Assembly: GCF_019578655.1 (NCBI RefSeq)
Contig: NC_063263.1
Coordinates: 10,663,001 to 10,727,000, forward strand
Source of the DNA: Ricinus communis
Taxonomy: Eukaryota > Streptophyta > Magnoliopsida > Malpighiales > Euphorbiaceae
Reading direction: 5' to 3'
DNA length: 64,000 bases
Positions 50,521 to 62,600 of the stretch are shown here, piece after piece. Each line of letters opens with the position of its first letter. Position 1 is the stretch's first letter. The notes under the pieces are model-generated. The model had not been told where the DNA came from and did not search any database. It saw only the letters and a list, made by a program, of their open reading frames with translations. Made by a program: the position numbers and the translations under genes.

Positions 50521-51288
50521 TCGGTCAGTCAAACATTAATGGCTGACATGAATAATCAGCTATCATGTGCTGCTGCAAATGCATGTGCTTTAAGTTACTT
50601 CCTGTACTGATATATGCTAATAAAAATAATTGCTTGCTTGCAATTCATCTCCTTATTTCCTAACTGGTTCTCTGGTTTGTCAAGTTCAGAAATGCAGACT
50701 TAACTTACAATAATACAAAAAATTGCTCAATATCAATTTTCCTTTGGTTTTTCCAAAACCTGATAAATTTTGATATGGATGGTAAAAGTTTTTACTTTCT
50801 AGCCTCTACATAAAAGGTAGGGAGTTTCCAATGATTTCTGACATAAAAACTGTCACAATGAGAATGGCAGGAATTGATAATCGGGTTGCATTATGGCTCG
50901 TATAATAATTATATGTCCATTTGTCAGCCTCACGAGGTAGAATTGCCCTAAGCAGACTGTACACAGACCAGAAGCGTTCAGAAGAATATAAAATCTATTT
51001 AATGATAAACAACAAAGGCAGAATTATTAGCAGGCAAACAAAAAGAAGGATTCAGGAAAGAAAATTACTAAGACGACCAAGCAATCAAAAGAAGCAGAAG
51101 AATATATTAAAAGATGCATCAGTTCGTTGAGGCACAAAATATCAGCACATGAACAATCAATCCAAGATCAGCAATTATTATCATTGAACTCTATCTACAT
51201 AGAACTAAACGTAAAAACTGGAAAAATTAAGCAAAGAAGAACTGAGTTAATCTACGAGAAGGGCGACTAAGGAAAACTAGAATGTGCT
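50521..51288. other. Spacer between RLP-D and the glycerol kinase
   Basis: Convergent 3' ends; holds the likely 3' UTR of the minus-strand kinase. A Lys/Arg-rich 69-codon frame at 50921-51130 resembles no known protein and is probably chance. Confidence 0.45.
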
Positions 51289-53839
51289 TCATATTGAAAG
51301 ATCAGCCAAGCCAAAAGTTCTTTCAACAGCTTTGCACCAAGATTCCACCTTTTTCTTTCTCAGTTCTTCATCTAATTTCGGACAGAAGATGGTATCTGTC
51401 TTAGCCTTTTCTCCTGAAGCAAAAATCTCCTTCTCTGTCCAAATCCCAACAGCCAAACCAGCAGCATAGGCTGCTCCAAGAGCTGTTGTTTCTATATCAG
51501 CTGGCCTCACAACTGGGTGTCCCACCAAGTCTGCCTGCAAAATAATAATGAAAACAAGATATTGTTTCTAAATCGACATATTTAAGATAGAACTCCGAAT
51601 CAGACTGATCAAACCGAAAAAAACAGAGAATGCAAACTGCAATTCAGCTTAAAAAAAATCCGATCAAACCGCTTATCATCTCAAAATGATTACAGCATTT
51701 GAAATGAAAGAATTCTCAATCCAGTCTAGCTCTTACCTTACCGTATTACAATTATGAATAATGCAAAAGTAATAGGAAATGATTTCTGTAACGAATAAAA
51801 TACTATAAGAAAAAAATGCATCAAGCTCAAACCTGAATCTGCATCAAGAGGTTGTTAATAGTTGCACCACCATCTACTCTTAGCAGGAACTCCCTCTTAG
51901 TGTCCTTATGCTTTTCCTCTCTATCTTTGTGCATTGAATCCAATACATCTTTAACTTGGAAACACATGCTCTCAAGCACAGCTCGAGCAATGTGGGACTT
52001 ATTAGTATACCTTGTGATCCCAATGCAGACCCCACGGGCATCATCACGCCACCATGGGGCAAACAGTCCATTAAAAGCAGGTACAAAATAAACACCACCA
52101 GTCGAGTCAACCTGCTTGGCAAGTTCCTCGATTTCACTTGCACTACTAATTAGCTCAAGGCCATCTCTAAGCCATTGAACTGCAGCTCCAGCAATAGCAA
52201 TTGAACCCTCTAAAGCATAATTGGTAGGCGCTTTTGGACCAAGCTTATAAGCCAAAGTAGTTAAAAGCCCGTGCTTTGATGGAACTATGTGATCACCTGT
52301 GTTGAGAAGTATGAAAGCACCAGTCCCATAAGTGCTTTTGGCCTCATCTCTTTTGCATCCTTGTCCTACCATTGCAGCATGTTGGTCTCCAAGACACCCT
52401 GCAATCGGAATGCCAGTAACTGGCCACCCCTTTGCAATTTTTCCAATAACCTCAGAGTTGCTTATAATTTTGGGCAGAATTTCAGCAGGAATTCCCAAAG
52501 TATTCAATGTAGGTTTATCCCATTCAAGGGTTTTGATATTCATGAGCATGGTTCGAGATGCATTAGAAACATCAGTGACATGCAAGCCACCCTTCACTCC
52601 ACCAGTTAAATTCCATATTAACCAAGAGTCTATAGTTCCAAACAGAGCATCCCCTTTCTTGATAGCCTCTTTAACAGCATCAACATTTTCCATCAACCAC
52701 AGTATCTTCACTGCACTGAAATAAGTACTTAATGGCAGACCACAAGTCTCAATGAAATGAGTCCTTCCACCTGGTAATTCTTTCTCCAATTTCCTAGGAG
52801 TTGAAAAGAAAAATAAAGAAAGAGAAACAAAGAACGTCAAAACATGTATTTTCCAGTCACTGAAAATAATAATCAAACAGGACCAGTGAGAGTTCAAAGC
52901 CAATTTGGTGATAAATTAATAGAAAAAGAAATTACATACAAACATGAAAATAGTGGAATTCAAAATATTGTTAATAATCATAAGTAAAAGAAATTCGGAA
53001 TCCAGTTCCTAATCAGAACTTGAGGGAAGAAGTGTCAATTAATGAGATAAATAAAGCAAATATGTATCTTTCTATATTCCCAAAAAAAGTAAAATTGAAC
53101 ATTGATTACACTGCAAATCCAGGAAAAGCCCAAATCATAAACATAGACAAAAATAACAAAACAACACAAAGTTGAGTATACTAATAATAGTCAACAACAG
53201 CAGGAAATAATTAACCAAAAAAGAAACATCCTTTTACTAAAGTTAAGCACCACAAGATTCCAGATCATCGTCCATTCTAAAAATATTATCAGAAAAACAG
53301 AAGACAAACAAATAAAGGAAAGAAAAAGCTACCTGCAAATAGAACTGGTACGAACATCCATCCAAACAATGGCATTATAAAGAGGAACACCAGTTGATTT
53401 GCTCCAAATAACAGTGGTCTCTCTCTGATTAGTTAGCCCAATAGCCTTCAATAAACCATCAACATTATGTCCATCAGCAGTAGCTTTATCCACTGCCTTG
53501 GCCATACACACCTTGACGCTCTCAAGTATCTCCATAGCATCATGCTCCACCCATCTACAGCACCAAACAACAAAATCCCACTTTGAAAAAGAAAAAAAGA
53601 AAAAAAAGAACCACCTATAACCATATACTATAATGTAACCATAAACACCAAAAGAATAAGAAGAAGGAGACTTCATAATTGAGAAAGAGATAAAAATAAT
53701 ACCCGGCTTGAGGGTAGAACTGGGTGAATTCAACCTGGTGAGATCCAATAGAGTTGGCATGGCGATTGTAGATTATGAATCTGGTGCTAGTTGTGCCTTG
53801 ATCAATGGCTCCAATGAAAGCTGGTTCCTGTTTTGCCAT
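51289..53839 (-). CDS. GLI1: Glycerol kinase (GLI1/NHO1 type)
   Basis: Four exons on the minus strand: 53703-53839, 53333-53554, 51833-52793 and 51289-51534, all GT-AG, joining to 521 aa, about the usual length. It phosphorylates glycerol with ATP to glycerol 3-phosphate in the cytosol. FGGY-kinase signatures: N-terminal phosphate-binding IDQGTTSTR (12-20), glycerol-binding NQRETT with Arg90-Glu91, [17 protein letters not shown], the catalytic-base region GDQHAAM with Asp256, and [16 protein letters not shown]. No missing residue was seen. In Arabidopsis the single gene GLI1 (also NHO1) supports glycerol use and nonhost resistance to bacteria. Its place beside an immune-receptor cluster may be coincidence. 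Confidence 0.95.
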
Positions 53840-53849
53840 TTTGTATTTT

Positions 53850-53929
53850 CTAATAGAAAAGTTTGTTTGACTTTTGGGTTATGAGAGAGAGAGAGAGAGT
53901 TTTTCAGAGAGAAACAGAGGAAAACGTAC
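53850..53929 (-). other. Possible 5' UTR intron of the glycerol kinase
   Basis: On the minus strand, CCACAG is followed by GTACGT (donor, 53929) and CTATTAG (acceptor, 53850) lies ten bases before the ATG. The interval contains a (GA)n run at 53883-53899, read as CT on the gene strand. It could be simple leader sequence instead. Confidence 0.35.
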
Positions 53930-56662
53930 CTGTGGAGTGATGTGAAGAATGATGATGCTCATACGATGAAAACTAGGAGAGATTATAGCCTTGGGAAGGA
54001 AGACCAGATTTTATCCATTTTTATTCATTTCCTAGTTACTAATTATATTACCATTTCAATTATTATTATTATTATTACTATTAATTATTTTGTAAAATTT
54101 CCGAATTAAAGAAAAATTAATTACCCAAATGGATTATCCTATTTTATTATTATATTTTATCTTTTATCCACATGGATAATATTTGCTCAATCATCATATC
54201 ATATGGATAAGTACTGATATTCATATTAATTATTCCTTAATTTGGTCATCAATGTCCTGTTTTTAAGAGAAGAAAAAAAGGGATCAGTGATCAATATCCT
54301 TAACTTAACATTTTTAATTGAACCAATATGTATTTAATTTAATAGTAAGATAAAATTGTTTTAACAATAATATTAGATTAAAGAAAGAAAAACCCATTAA
54401 CTAATTATAAGGAAAACATGTTAATTTGATTCTTTACATTGTTAATTAAGATATTTTTGGTGGGAAACAATCATAGAACATTTTTGGACATTGCAAATGT
54501 TGGTCTAAATCAAGAAAAATTGTGAATGTGATTTACATAAATAAGCTCTTTCCAAATACATTAATATCCATAAATTAATAAGGGAAGCAAATTAAATTTT
54601 AGCTGTCAATGGCAAAATAAACTCTTTTCTTGTTAAAATATGATCCATAAAAAGAAACTTTCCTTCCAAATATATTATATAATATAATTTAGGGAAATAA
54701 GACAAAACCGTTCTTTTTAATTAATGCGTAATCATTCATATTTCTTGGTTTGCTAAAAACAGCCTTTGCTGACTAGACACACCTTTTGCCACTTGGAAGT
54801 TTATGATTCGACCAGACATGTTGACTTTGACAAAGACGCACCGCGAACTCGTGCATCTTCACGGGAGACCGCCGCGAGTAGTTAGTTCTTACTCGCTAAG
54901 ATACTCGCGACGTGATTGAGAGATCTATATAGTATTACACGTGTGAGGTGGATATAGCGAGTAGATACAGAAAATGCGGATTGGATTGTTGAGGATCGTC
55001 CGATTATTGTGACAAAGTCAAATGGATGACGAGCATTCGGTAGGGCTGAAATGCACCGAAGAACTCCATGATTATGAGCCCATTTTGTAGCTGAATAAAA
55101 ATTATATCTTTTCCTATATTTGATTGGTTTTTTTATTAATAATGCAATGAATTAGTTTGAGAGATGATAAAATTTGATCCCTATCATATTCCAATCTTTA
55201 TCTCAATTGTTATAAAATAATACATAGAGAAAGAGAATTCAATATTATTAATTTTCATATTACTAATTAATAAGATATAAACTTAATTACAAAGATTTAT
55301 AACATGGTTTTAATATTTACCATTTATTTGAATTAAACTATGTTTTTCTTCTTGTCATTATTTCCACTCTAAGTACCATTCTGAGAAACCTAAGGACACC
55401 ATATATATATTATTTTCTTATCACATGGTATCTTTGTTTTTTCAGAAAATATCATATGGTATTTTTTAGTGTTTAGCCACATATTATATATTAAATAAAC
55501 TGTTTTTTTCTTTTTTATGTTGGTAATGTCCTTATCCAAACAACAAATTAAAAAAGGGATGGATAGGAACAAACCCATTAAGGCATTTAAGTTGGTAACT
55601 GAAAAATCAAAGTTGGCTACCAACTTGGAAAAGGTAATAGCCATGGCATTAAATACTAGAGCATTTACTACTTGAATGATTTATTCAAAAAACAAGAAAA
55701 AAAAAAAAAAACCCTTGGATGATATGAAATCAAACTAGTATCTGTTTTCTCTTTCTTTATTCTTTAAATCTCTTTTTTTAAGAAATATTTATCATTATAA
55801 ATAGTGGTAAATACAAGTCATCCTACCTAAACATTTTCTTGCGAAGAAAATCTTTTGAAGAAAAACCTAATACGATAATTTTTTTTAAAAATAAAAATTA
55901 CAATTTATATATAAAATATAATTCTTTTGATATGTGTTAATTATTTTGACATATAGAAATTTTATCTTAACATGTACATTTATTTTTATATAAAATCTAA
56001 ACTTATATCTATCTTTATGATTCTTTTATTAATTAACTGATAAATAAATTATGTTCATAATTAAAAAATAAACTTAAAATTCTAAAAAGTAACATTCTAA
56101 TTATAGTTTTAATATTATTAACTAAAAAATTAATTTTCTAATTAGATTATAATTTTAATTTTAAGAAAATAATATTTTTTAATATATGTATAATATTATA
56201 TTAACTAATAAATTAGTTTTCTAACCATATAATGATTTTTAACTTAAGATTAATTTTTATATTATTGTGCTAATAAAATTTTAAGATATTAAAATATTAC
56301 AATTTTTAATTTTTTAATTTTACAAAATAATTAAAAATATTTAAATTAAATTAAATTTTATCTATAAATTTAATTTATATTATTATTTATAATTAAAATA
56401 ATAACAGTCATATAACAGACGAATAAACAACTAGTTATAACAAATTTCTATTCAAAATTAAGATTTGAAGGTAAAAAGGTAAATTTGAGCTTAACATGAG
56501 TCCTAGATTGTGGTTATTTAATTTTAAAAATGAGTTTTGGTAGTATTAAAACCATGATTTTCAAAAAGCAACAAAATTAATGCTTTTCGAAACCTCAGTT
56601 TTGGAAAACATGGACAATAGGTTTATTTAATTACTATTCTACACTTAATATTATATAACCTA
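53930..56662. other. Kinase promoter and AT-rich spacer
   Basis: No gene. The first few hundred bases should hold the kinase promoter. A distinctly GC-richer block at about 54830-55075 contains several CG-rich words (ACTCGCGACG, GACCGCCGCG) and no open frame; its origin is unknown. From 55760 to 56450 the sequence is almost only A/T. Confidence 0.4.
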
Positions 56663-59612
56663 TGTCACTACTCCATCCGTGACCCGTGACCAGCACTAGG
56701 GAATGGGTAGGCATAAGGCTACCGAATCCCGTAGTAAGTCTGACACTCACTAACTCAATCAAATCTCATATCAAATTTTACTATTATTAATACCACAATT
56801 TACAATAACATTAAATTTCACACAATTAAATCGGTCTGCCCGAAGAATTAGGTGAGACTCGAAACTCATAAAATTTACAACTGATTCATCTACTATTACT
56901 ACTGCGGAAAATTTAACAATTTACCAATTTACATACCAAGTTAAATACATCACCCGATGATCAAGGAGTCGGGTTACTGAATAAGAGTCGCAGAAAGACT
57001 AACAGTCACGCATCTGAAAAAAAATAAATTGAGACTGTCAGTCTCTACAGTGAGTTAAAATCAAATAATCTAGAGACTATTGGAGTCTTCGCAGAGAATA
57101 TGAATCATTCGGATCAGTATATCAAACCATGCACATAAATACAATACTATAATAATTAAGTAAATAAATAAAAATATATTTTTACTTTTACGGGACGAGT
57201 GGCTCAGTAGAATCCTAACCCCAAATTTTAGTAGCCTTTCGGCTCTCTTAATCCAACAGGTCTAGCGCCCAGAGAGTAAAACTCGACCAGGGTCCTTACC
57301 TCCAACCTGAACACTTGATTCCAACCAAGCCGGCGCTCAGAGAGCATCACTCGATCAGGGACATTACCTCCGGCTTGAACACTTGATTCAAACCAAGCCG
57401 GCGCCCAGAGAGCATAGCTCGACCAGGGACCTTACCTCCGGGAATTTACTTAAATCAGCCCAGAGAGCCATGCTCGACCAGGGCAAAACTCGTCATAATC
57501 TTATTACATGTCCATGATCATTACCGGTCCACATGCGGTCCTGATGTAACCCATCAGGCGGCATGTTCTACAAGCCACATTTTCCAAATCACAATCATCA
57601 CATTTAATAAATATCATTATCTAATGAAATCATTCAACACATATCGAAGTAAAGATTAAAGATTTAGGGTAAAGCAACGTGCAATTAGTGAGAAAAAAAT
57701 AATAACGTTTGTATTATTATAACATTACTAATAATAATATTTATATTATTTTCAATAATTAAAAATCAAGTGAAATTATTTACGTTGCGATACTAATAAT
57801 CATGTTGAGCATAAACTTCTAAAATAGCATATTAAATTCAGGTTTAGCAATAGTGCAACGATTAAGTGACTTTAACTCACAGATTTGGCGACCTCCTAAC
57901 TCTGCTCTGGTGCTTCAGTTGGAGCGAGCCGAACAGACAGATCATCTAATCACGGAAAATAATTTATCAAAATGCTGAATAATTACAATTGACCCTAGGT
58001 CTAGATTCCTAGTACTGACTGTTTAAGAATCTCGACTCGAGTAAATTCTACCAAAAATTCGGCAAAATTCCCCCCTACAACACGAACATTTATCCTCCGT
58101 AAAACGGGTCCAGGACCTGCTAGAGAAACACTTCAAATATCCAACAATCCAAACAACGGGAGTTGGGTCCCCAAACTTCACTATTTTCCCGACTCCGCTA
58201 CGTAGCACAAAACACGAGGCAGGCAACCTGACAGACAATTATTTTTGACTCACAGATATCATCAAAATACTCAACACAAAACAATAAGCACAATTTAAAT
58301 CAAAGAATTTTCAAAATTACGGGCTAGAGAAAAATTACCGAGATGTTTGATCGCTTGGTCGACTCGCCTCCAGCCACCGGAGTCCGATCGACGATCCGAA
58401 CTCACCATCGAACTCGAAACAACGCGCTGATGATGATCCCCACTTTCGATTTTCCGATCCAACATCTGATCATCCGGAGAGATTTACGAACAATCTCGAC
58501 CGTCAATTCGCAAATGGAGCCCGATCACCACGAAATCGGTGCCATTGCAAAGCTTGAGCTGAGGAGAGTCGGGATATATCCTTCGATCATCCATCCTCCA
58601 CCGCAGCTCGCTGGAAAATCCTAAAAACGTCGGCTGCCTCCATTTTCTCTCTCCACCGCGAACCTTCATTTTCGGCCACCATTGTCGACACCGCCGCCGC
58701 CAAAACAAAACCAAGGCCGAGAGGAGTCGATCGCCACCAAGATCAGCGACCACCGACGCCGAAAGCGCCTGCGCGGCGGCAAGGAAGCTTTGGCCATCTT
58801 CCTCCTCGCGTGTTGGTCATGGCCCCGGCCGGCCAAGCTCCTTCCTTCGTGCGCTTCTCTCTCCCCCGACATCTCACTTCCTTTTTCTTCTTCTTCCCCG
58901 ATTCCTTTCCTTTCAATATCGACATTTGACCCCTGAACTTTTATTTTTACAATTTGGTCCCTCAACTTTTTAATTACTTACAATTTCATCCAGCAGAGTT
59001 CCAATTTAACCCTAAACTTTCTTTTTAGCCTTTCAAGCCCTTAACTAATTAATTTGGGCCAAATTAGAATTATGAAAAATATATAATTACATATATACCC
59101 CTGGCCGACATTATTATTTACAAAAATACCAAACTTACAAATTTCCATTAAAATCCTAATTTAATAAAATTATACCTTTTAATCCTCATCCAAAAATAAA
59201 TTTTCAATTTAGTACTAACATAAAATTCATTTAAATAATCAATTTGCTAAATATTTTTCAACTTAAAATTTAATACCACTAGTTAATTAAAATACCAATT
59301 TCTCCAAAATTCTTTTATAAAAACATCCTTTACAATTTCTCTACAATTTTCCAATATATAATTTTATTTATATAAATATGCATTTGGAAAAAATTTGAAT
59401 AACTAAAATATAATTATTTCTCAAATAATTTACTTAATTAATTTCTTAAAAATTCAAACTAATAGGATATAGAAAGAATGACTCATTTATTAGTTTAATA
59501 TTAAAATTCAAAATTTGTATTTAAATTATTCCGACTAGATCAAATAAAAATTAAATTAAATTAATTTAAATAATACTCATTATTAAATATATAAAAATTT
59601 CGAGTATTACCC
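56663..59612 (-). mobile_element. Probable long solo LTR (gypsy-like), about 3 kb
   Basis: The plus strand begins TGTCACTACTCC at 56663 and ends CGAGTATTAC near 59610, so the minus strand would begin with a (G)TAATACTCG motif and end GTGACA. That is the pattern I associate with LTRs of long chromovirus-type gypsy elements. The interior is non-coding and mixed: a tandem-repeat block at 57265-57490, a GC-rich CG-dense part at 58330-58920 and a segment typical of plant repeats (ACCCCTGAACTTTTATTTTTACAA) at 58926-58970. No gag, pol, primer site or second LTR is seen. The flanks ACCTA and ACCCT are only an imperfect 5-base match. Class and boundaries are inference; frames in the GC-rich part show no known domain. 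Confidence 0.45.
57265..57490. repeat. 68-bp tandem repeat, about 3.4 copies
   Basis: Units start GCGCCCAGAGAG at 57265, GCGCTCAGAGAG at 57333 and GCGCCCAGAGAG at 57401 (period 68 twice), with a shortened copy from about 57458. Each carries CTCGACCAGGG, TTACCTCC and, in the first two, CTTGAACACTTGATT(C)AAACC-like ends. Copies are diverged, so the array is not recent. Confidence 0.88.
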
Positions 59613-60390
59613 TAAAATTTAATAGTTATAAAAATAATTAAAAATTCATAATAGGTATATTGTAAATTATTGTTGTTATGTAATCACTGATTCTTTTTAT
59701 TGTATTTAGCTATTATTTTATTTTAATCAGTATTTAATAATATCATTTTATTTATTTGTGCTAATATATAATTACTGATAATTTTATAATTTAAATTTTT
59801 AGTTTAAAGTATCTTATTTTAATTACAAATATATTATATTATAAGAAAATAATTGTATTTAGCTATATTTTACTTTAATAAGTATTTAATATAACTATTT
59901 TACTTTAATAACTTTAAATTTAATAAAAAAAATTATAGATATATATAGTAAATTAGTGATATGATATAATTACTAATTTTTAATTCTATTCAGCTATCAT
60001 ATAATCAAAATAATCGAAAAGGACTTAGCTAAAAAAAAAAATCTTAGCTATAAAATAAGAGTAATTATTTTATATAATTAAGAATTCATTTATTGTTTAT
60101 AATTATTAAGTTTCTTAACTAAAATCCGTATTCAAGCTAGTAACATGTTACTTTCAGCCTGATTTAAAAAAAAAAAAAGTTCTTGTGAAATAGAAGAAGT
60201 AAAACTAAAAGTTGATTCCACTATCTTCTCGTAAAAATAAATAATAAGTATATTTAACTAATAAATATAACAAGAGAATTTTGCAAGACAACATCAAGAT
60301 CTTTGTTATCAATCTTATGATACATTATGGGGATAAAGGAGCATGATTATCATCAAGAGTTTCCATGAAATTTTTATATTTCAAAACAGA
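59613..60390. other. AT-rich spacer
   Basis: Nothing supported; repeated words such as TAATTTTTATTGTATTTAGCTAT suggest old low-complexity expansion. Confidence 0.4.
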
Positions 60391-60584
60391 AGCCAAGTTA
60401 GGCCTAAAGTCTTCATGTGCTCCAATTCAACTTCTTTGGTCTTTTTAAGCCCAATTAGATTTATTCAAGTCTAATAAACTGAATTAGATTAATGAGCCAT
60501 GAACTTAAAAATCCAATTCTTCAAGCCTTGATGTGTCCTTAGCCCAAATGTCTTAGACAAGCTTATTGTAATTTGAGTCGAAGT

Positions 60585-60760
60585 AGGACTTCTAGTTGAA
60601 TTAGGATTCCTTTTGTTGCTTAAACTCCTAATATCATCAAGACTCCTTGTAGAATTTGGATTCCTAGTGGAGTCAGGACTCCTTATTGGATTAGGATTCC
60701 TTGAGCTAGTAGGATTTGCATCATTAAGACTCCTTGTTACAGTAGGACTCATTGTGCTAG
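60585..60760 (-). repeat. Degenerate 18-bp minisatellite coding a hexapeptide repeat
   Basis: Plus strand units of 18 bases, such as GGATTCCTAGTGGAGTCA, GGACTCCTTATTGGATTA and GGATTCCTTGAGCTAGTA, follow one another for about ten copies. On the minus strand (frame 60489-60842) they read as hexapeptides of the form R-(N/S)-(P/L)-x-(S/D)-(T/I), for example RNPNST, RSPDST, RSLDDI. A diverged copy lies at about 61770-61950. Confidence 0.8.
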
Positions 60761-62334
60761 TTTGGTTCATATCATTGTGCCTGTGCATGCTGGTCATATT
60801 TTTCTTGGGAGACCATGGCAATTGGATAAGAGGGCGATGCATGATGGGTACCTCAATAGGTATTCATTTACCAAGGCTAGGAGAAAGACTACTTACACCA
60901 CTTTTGGCAAAAGAAGTGTACGAGGACTAATGTAAAATGGATAGAATGAGAGTAGAGGCCGAAAACAAAGAGATGGAAAATAAAAAGAGTGTTTTAAAGA
61001 GTGAAAGTAATAAGATTGAGTGTAAAGAAAAAGTAGAGATGACATGGAACCTCAATGAATAAGCTTGAGAACCCCTTTTGAGTTAAGAACCTCCAACACA
61101 TTAACAAGGAAACCCCAAGAACCAATTCGGTTCAACCGCTAAGAAAGTTTAGAAAACAGATTACTTAGAAAGATGATCAAGAGTTAGAATTTAGAAAACT
61201 TGTTCCTAAATACCAATTTCGAAGCACTCCATAATAAGATGATCAATCTACTTGAATGTTTCTTAAGCATCCATTCTACATAAGAACACAAAAACAAAGT
61301 AAACAAGCTTTTAGGTTTAATAACCAATTATCATTCAAATTCAACTTTTTAATTCATTACATCAAAATTCGTACTAGCATCATATAGGCCTTAAAAAATC
61401 TAAGTTTTAACTAATAAAGACTTATATCTCATCTAGAATAAAGATAACCTTCCTAACTAAAAGAGATCACTTAAACATAGTTCTAATTGGGTTAAAATAC
61501 ATGTGTGGCCGCACATAATAAGCCAGAAAACCCTAATTTACATAAGTCATATAGATGGGCCTCAGAACATAAGCCAAGTTAGGGCCAAAGTCTTCATATT
61601 CTCCAATTCAGCTTCTTTGGTCTTTTTAAGCCCAATTATTTTTATTAAAGCCGAATAAACTGAATTAGATTAATGATCCTTGAACTTAAATCCAATTCTT
61701 CGAGCCCTGATGTGTCCTTAGCCCAAATATCTTGGATAAGCTTATTATCTTGCAATTTGAATCAAACTAGGACTTTTAGTTAAATTTGGATCCCTAATTG
61801 AATTAGGATACCTTTTGTTGCTTGAATAATATCATCAAGACTCCTTGCAGGATTATGATTCCTAGTTGAGTCGGGAATCCTTATTGGATTAGGATTCCTT
61901 AAGCTAGTAGGATTTGCATTATCAAGACTCTCTTGTTGGAGTAGGATTTATTGTGCTAGTTTGGTTCGTATCATCTCCCCTTTCTTTGAAAAGATTCATC
62001 CTTAATCTTCCCCAAACATTGTGATAGAAGCAAATATGTTATCTCCAAGAACAATACTAACTCATTATCAACTTACAAATCTTTCACAAAAGTTGTTAGA
62101 GGGACTTTAGAATAAATAATACTTTTAATGCCAATAAACTCAACATGTTCAATTGGCTCAATGGCATCAAGCAAAACATCTTCATTCTTCACCATCTCAA
62201 CTTTTTCTTCATCTTCAACAATGATCTCTTCATCTTGGGTTTCAATCAAAAGTTACAAATTATTATCTTTTTCACCATCTTCATTCATCATGCCTTTAGA
62301 ATCTTCATTGACTTATTCCTCTAGAGCATAAATC

Positions 62335-62400
62335 TTTTTGTTTTCACTCTCCAAAGCACTATTTTTATTTTCACTCTCTAAAGCACTTTTTTTGTTTTCC
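62335..62400 (-). repeat. 27-base tandem duplication in the gag-like coiled-coil part
   Basis: On the minus strand AGTGCTTT(A/G)GAGAGTGAAAA occurs twice, 27 bases apart, reading SALESENKN then SALESENKK. The partner copy near 61000 has one unit only. Confidence 0.65.
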
Positions 62401-62600
62401 ATCTCTTTCTTTTCCGCCTCTACTCTCATTCTTTCCATTTTGCATTAGGCTTCATACACTTCTTTTGCTGAAAGTGGTGCAAGTATAGTCTTTCTTCCAT
62501 CCTTGCTAAATGAATACCTATTGAGGTACCCATTATTCATCGCCCTCCTATCAAATTGCTATAGTCTTCCAAGAAAACTATCACTAGCATGCATAAGTAC

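Larger units (their letters stand above)
60391..62600. mobile_element. Rearranged retroelement relic (direct and inverted copies)
   Basis: Two kinds of repeat interlock. Segment A (60391-60775 and 61571-61974) is a direct repeat. Segment B (60778-61030 and 62335-62597) is an inverted repeat. On the minus strand from 62597 down to 61571 the order is B, an acidic linker (QDEEIIVEDEEKVEMVKNED), then A, and fragments of a gag-like product can be read: IMGTSIGIHLA, a coiled-coil-like Glu/Lys part (MERMRVEAE, ALESENK), GDDTNQTS. In the 60391-61030 copy B is turned round relative to A. Stops interrupt every frame, so no protein is made. I cannot name the family; a gypsy-type gag is my best guess. 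Confidence 0.6.

Noticed and set aside
51852..52724. Plus-strand frames of 79, 106 and 130 codons
   Set aside because: Antisense shadows of the glycerol kinase exon 3.
57265..57490. CRISPR-like array
   Set aside because: Direct 68-bp tandem repeats without unique spacers, in a plant nuclear genome.
58023..58965. Several frames of 60-99 codons in both directions
   Set aside because: GC-rich part of the LTR-like repeat; frames overlap on both strands and show no domain.
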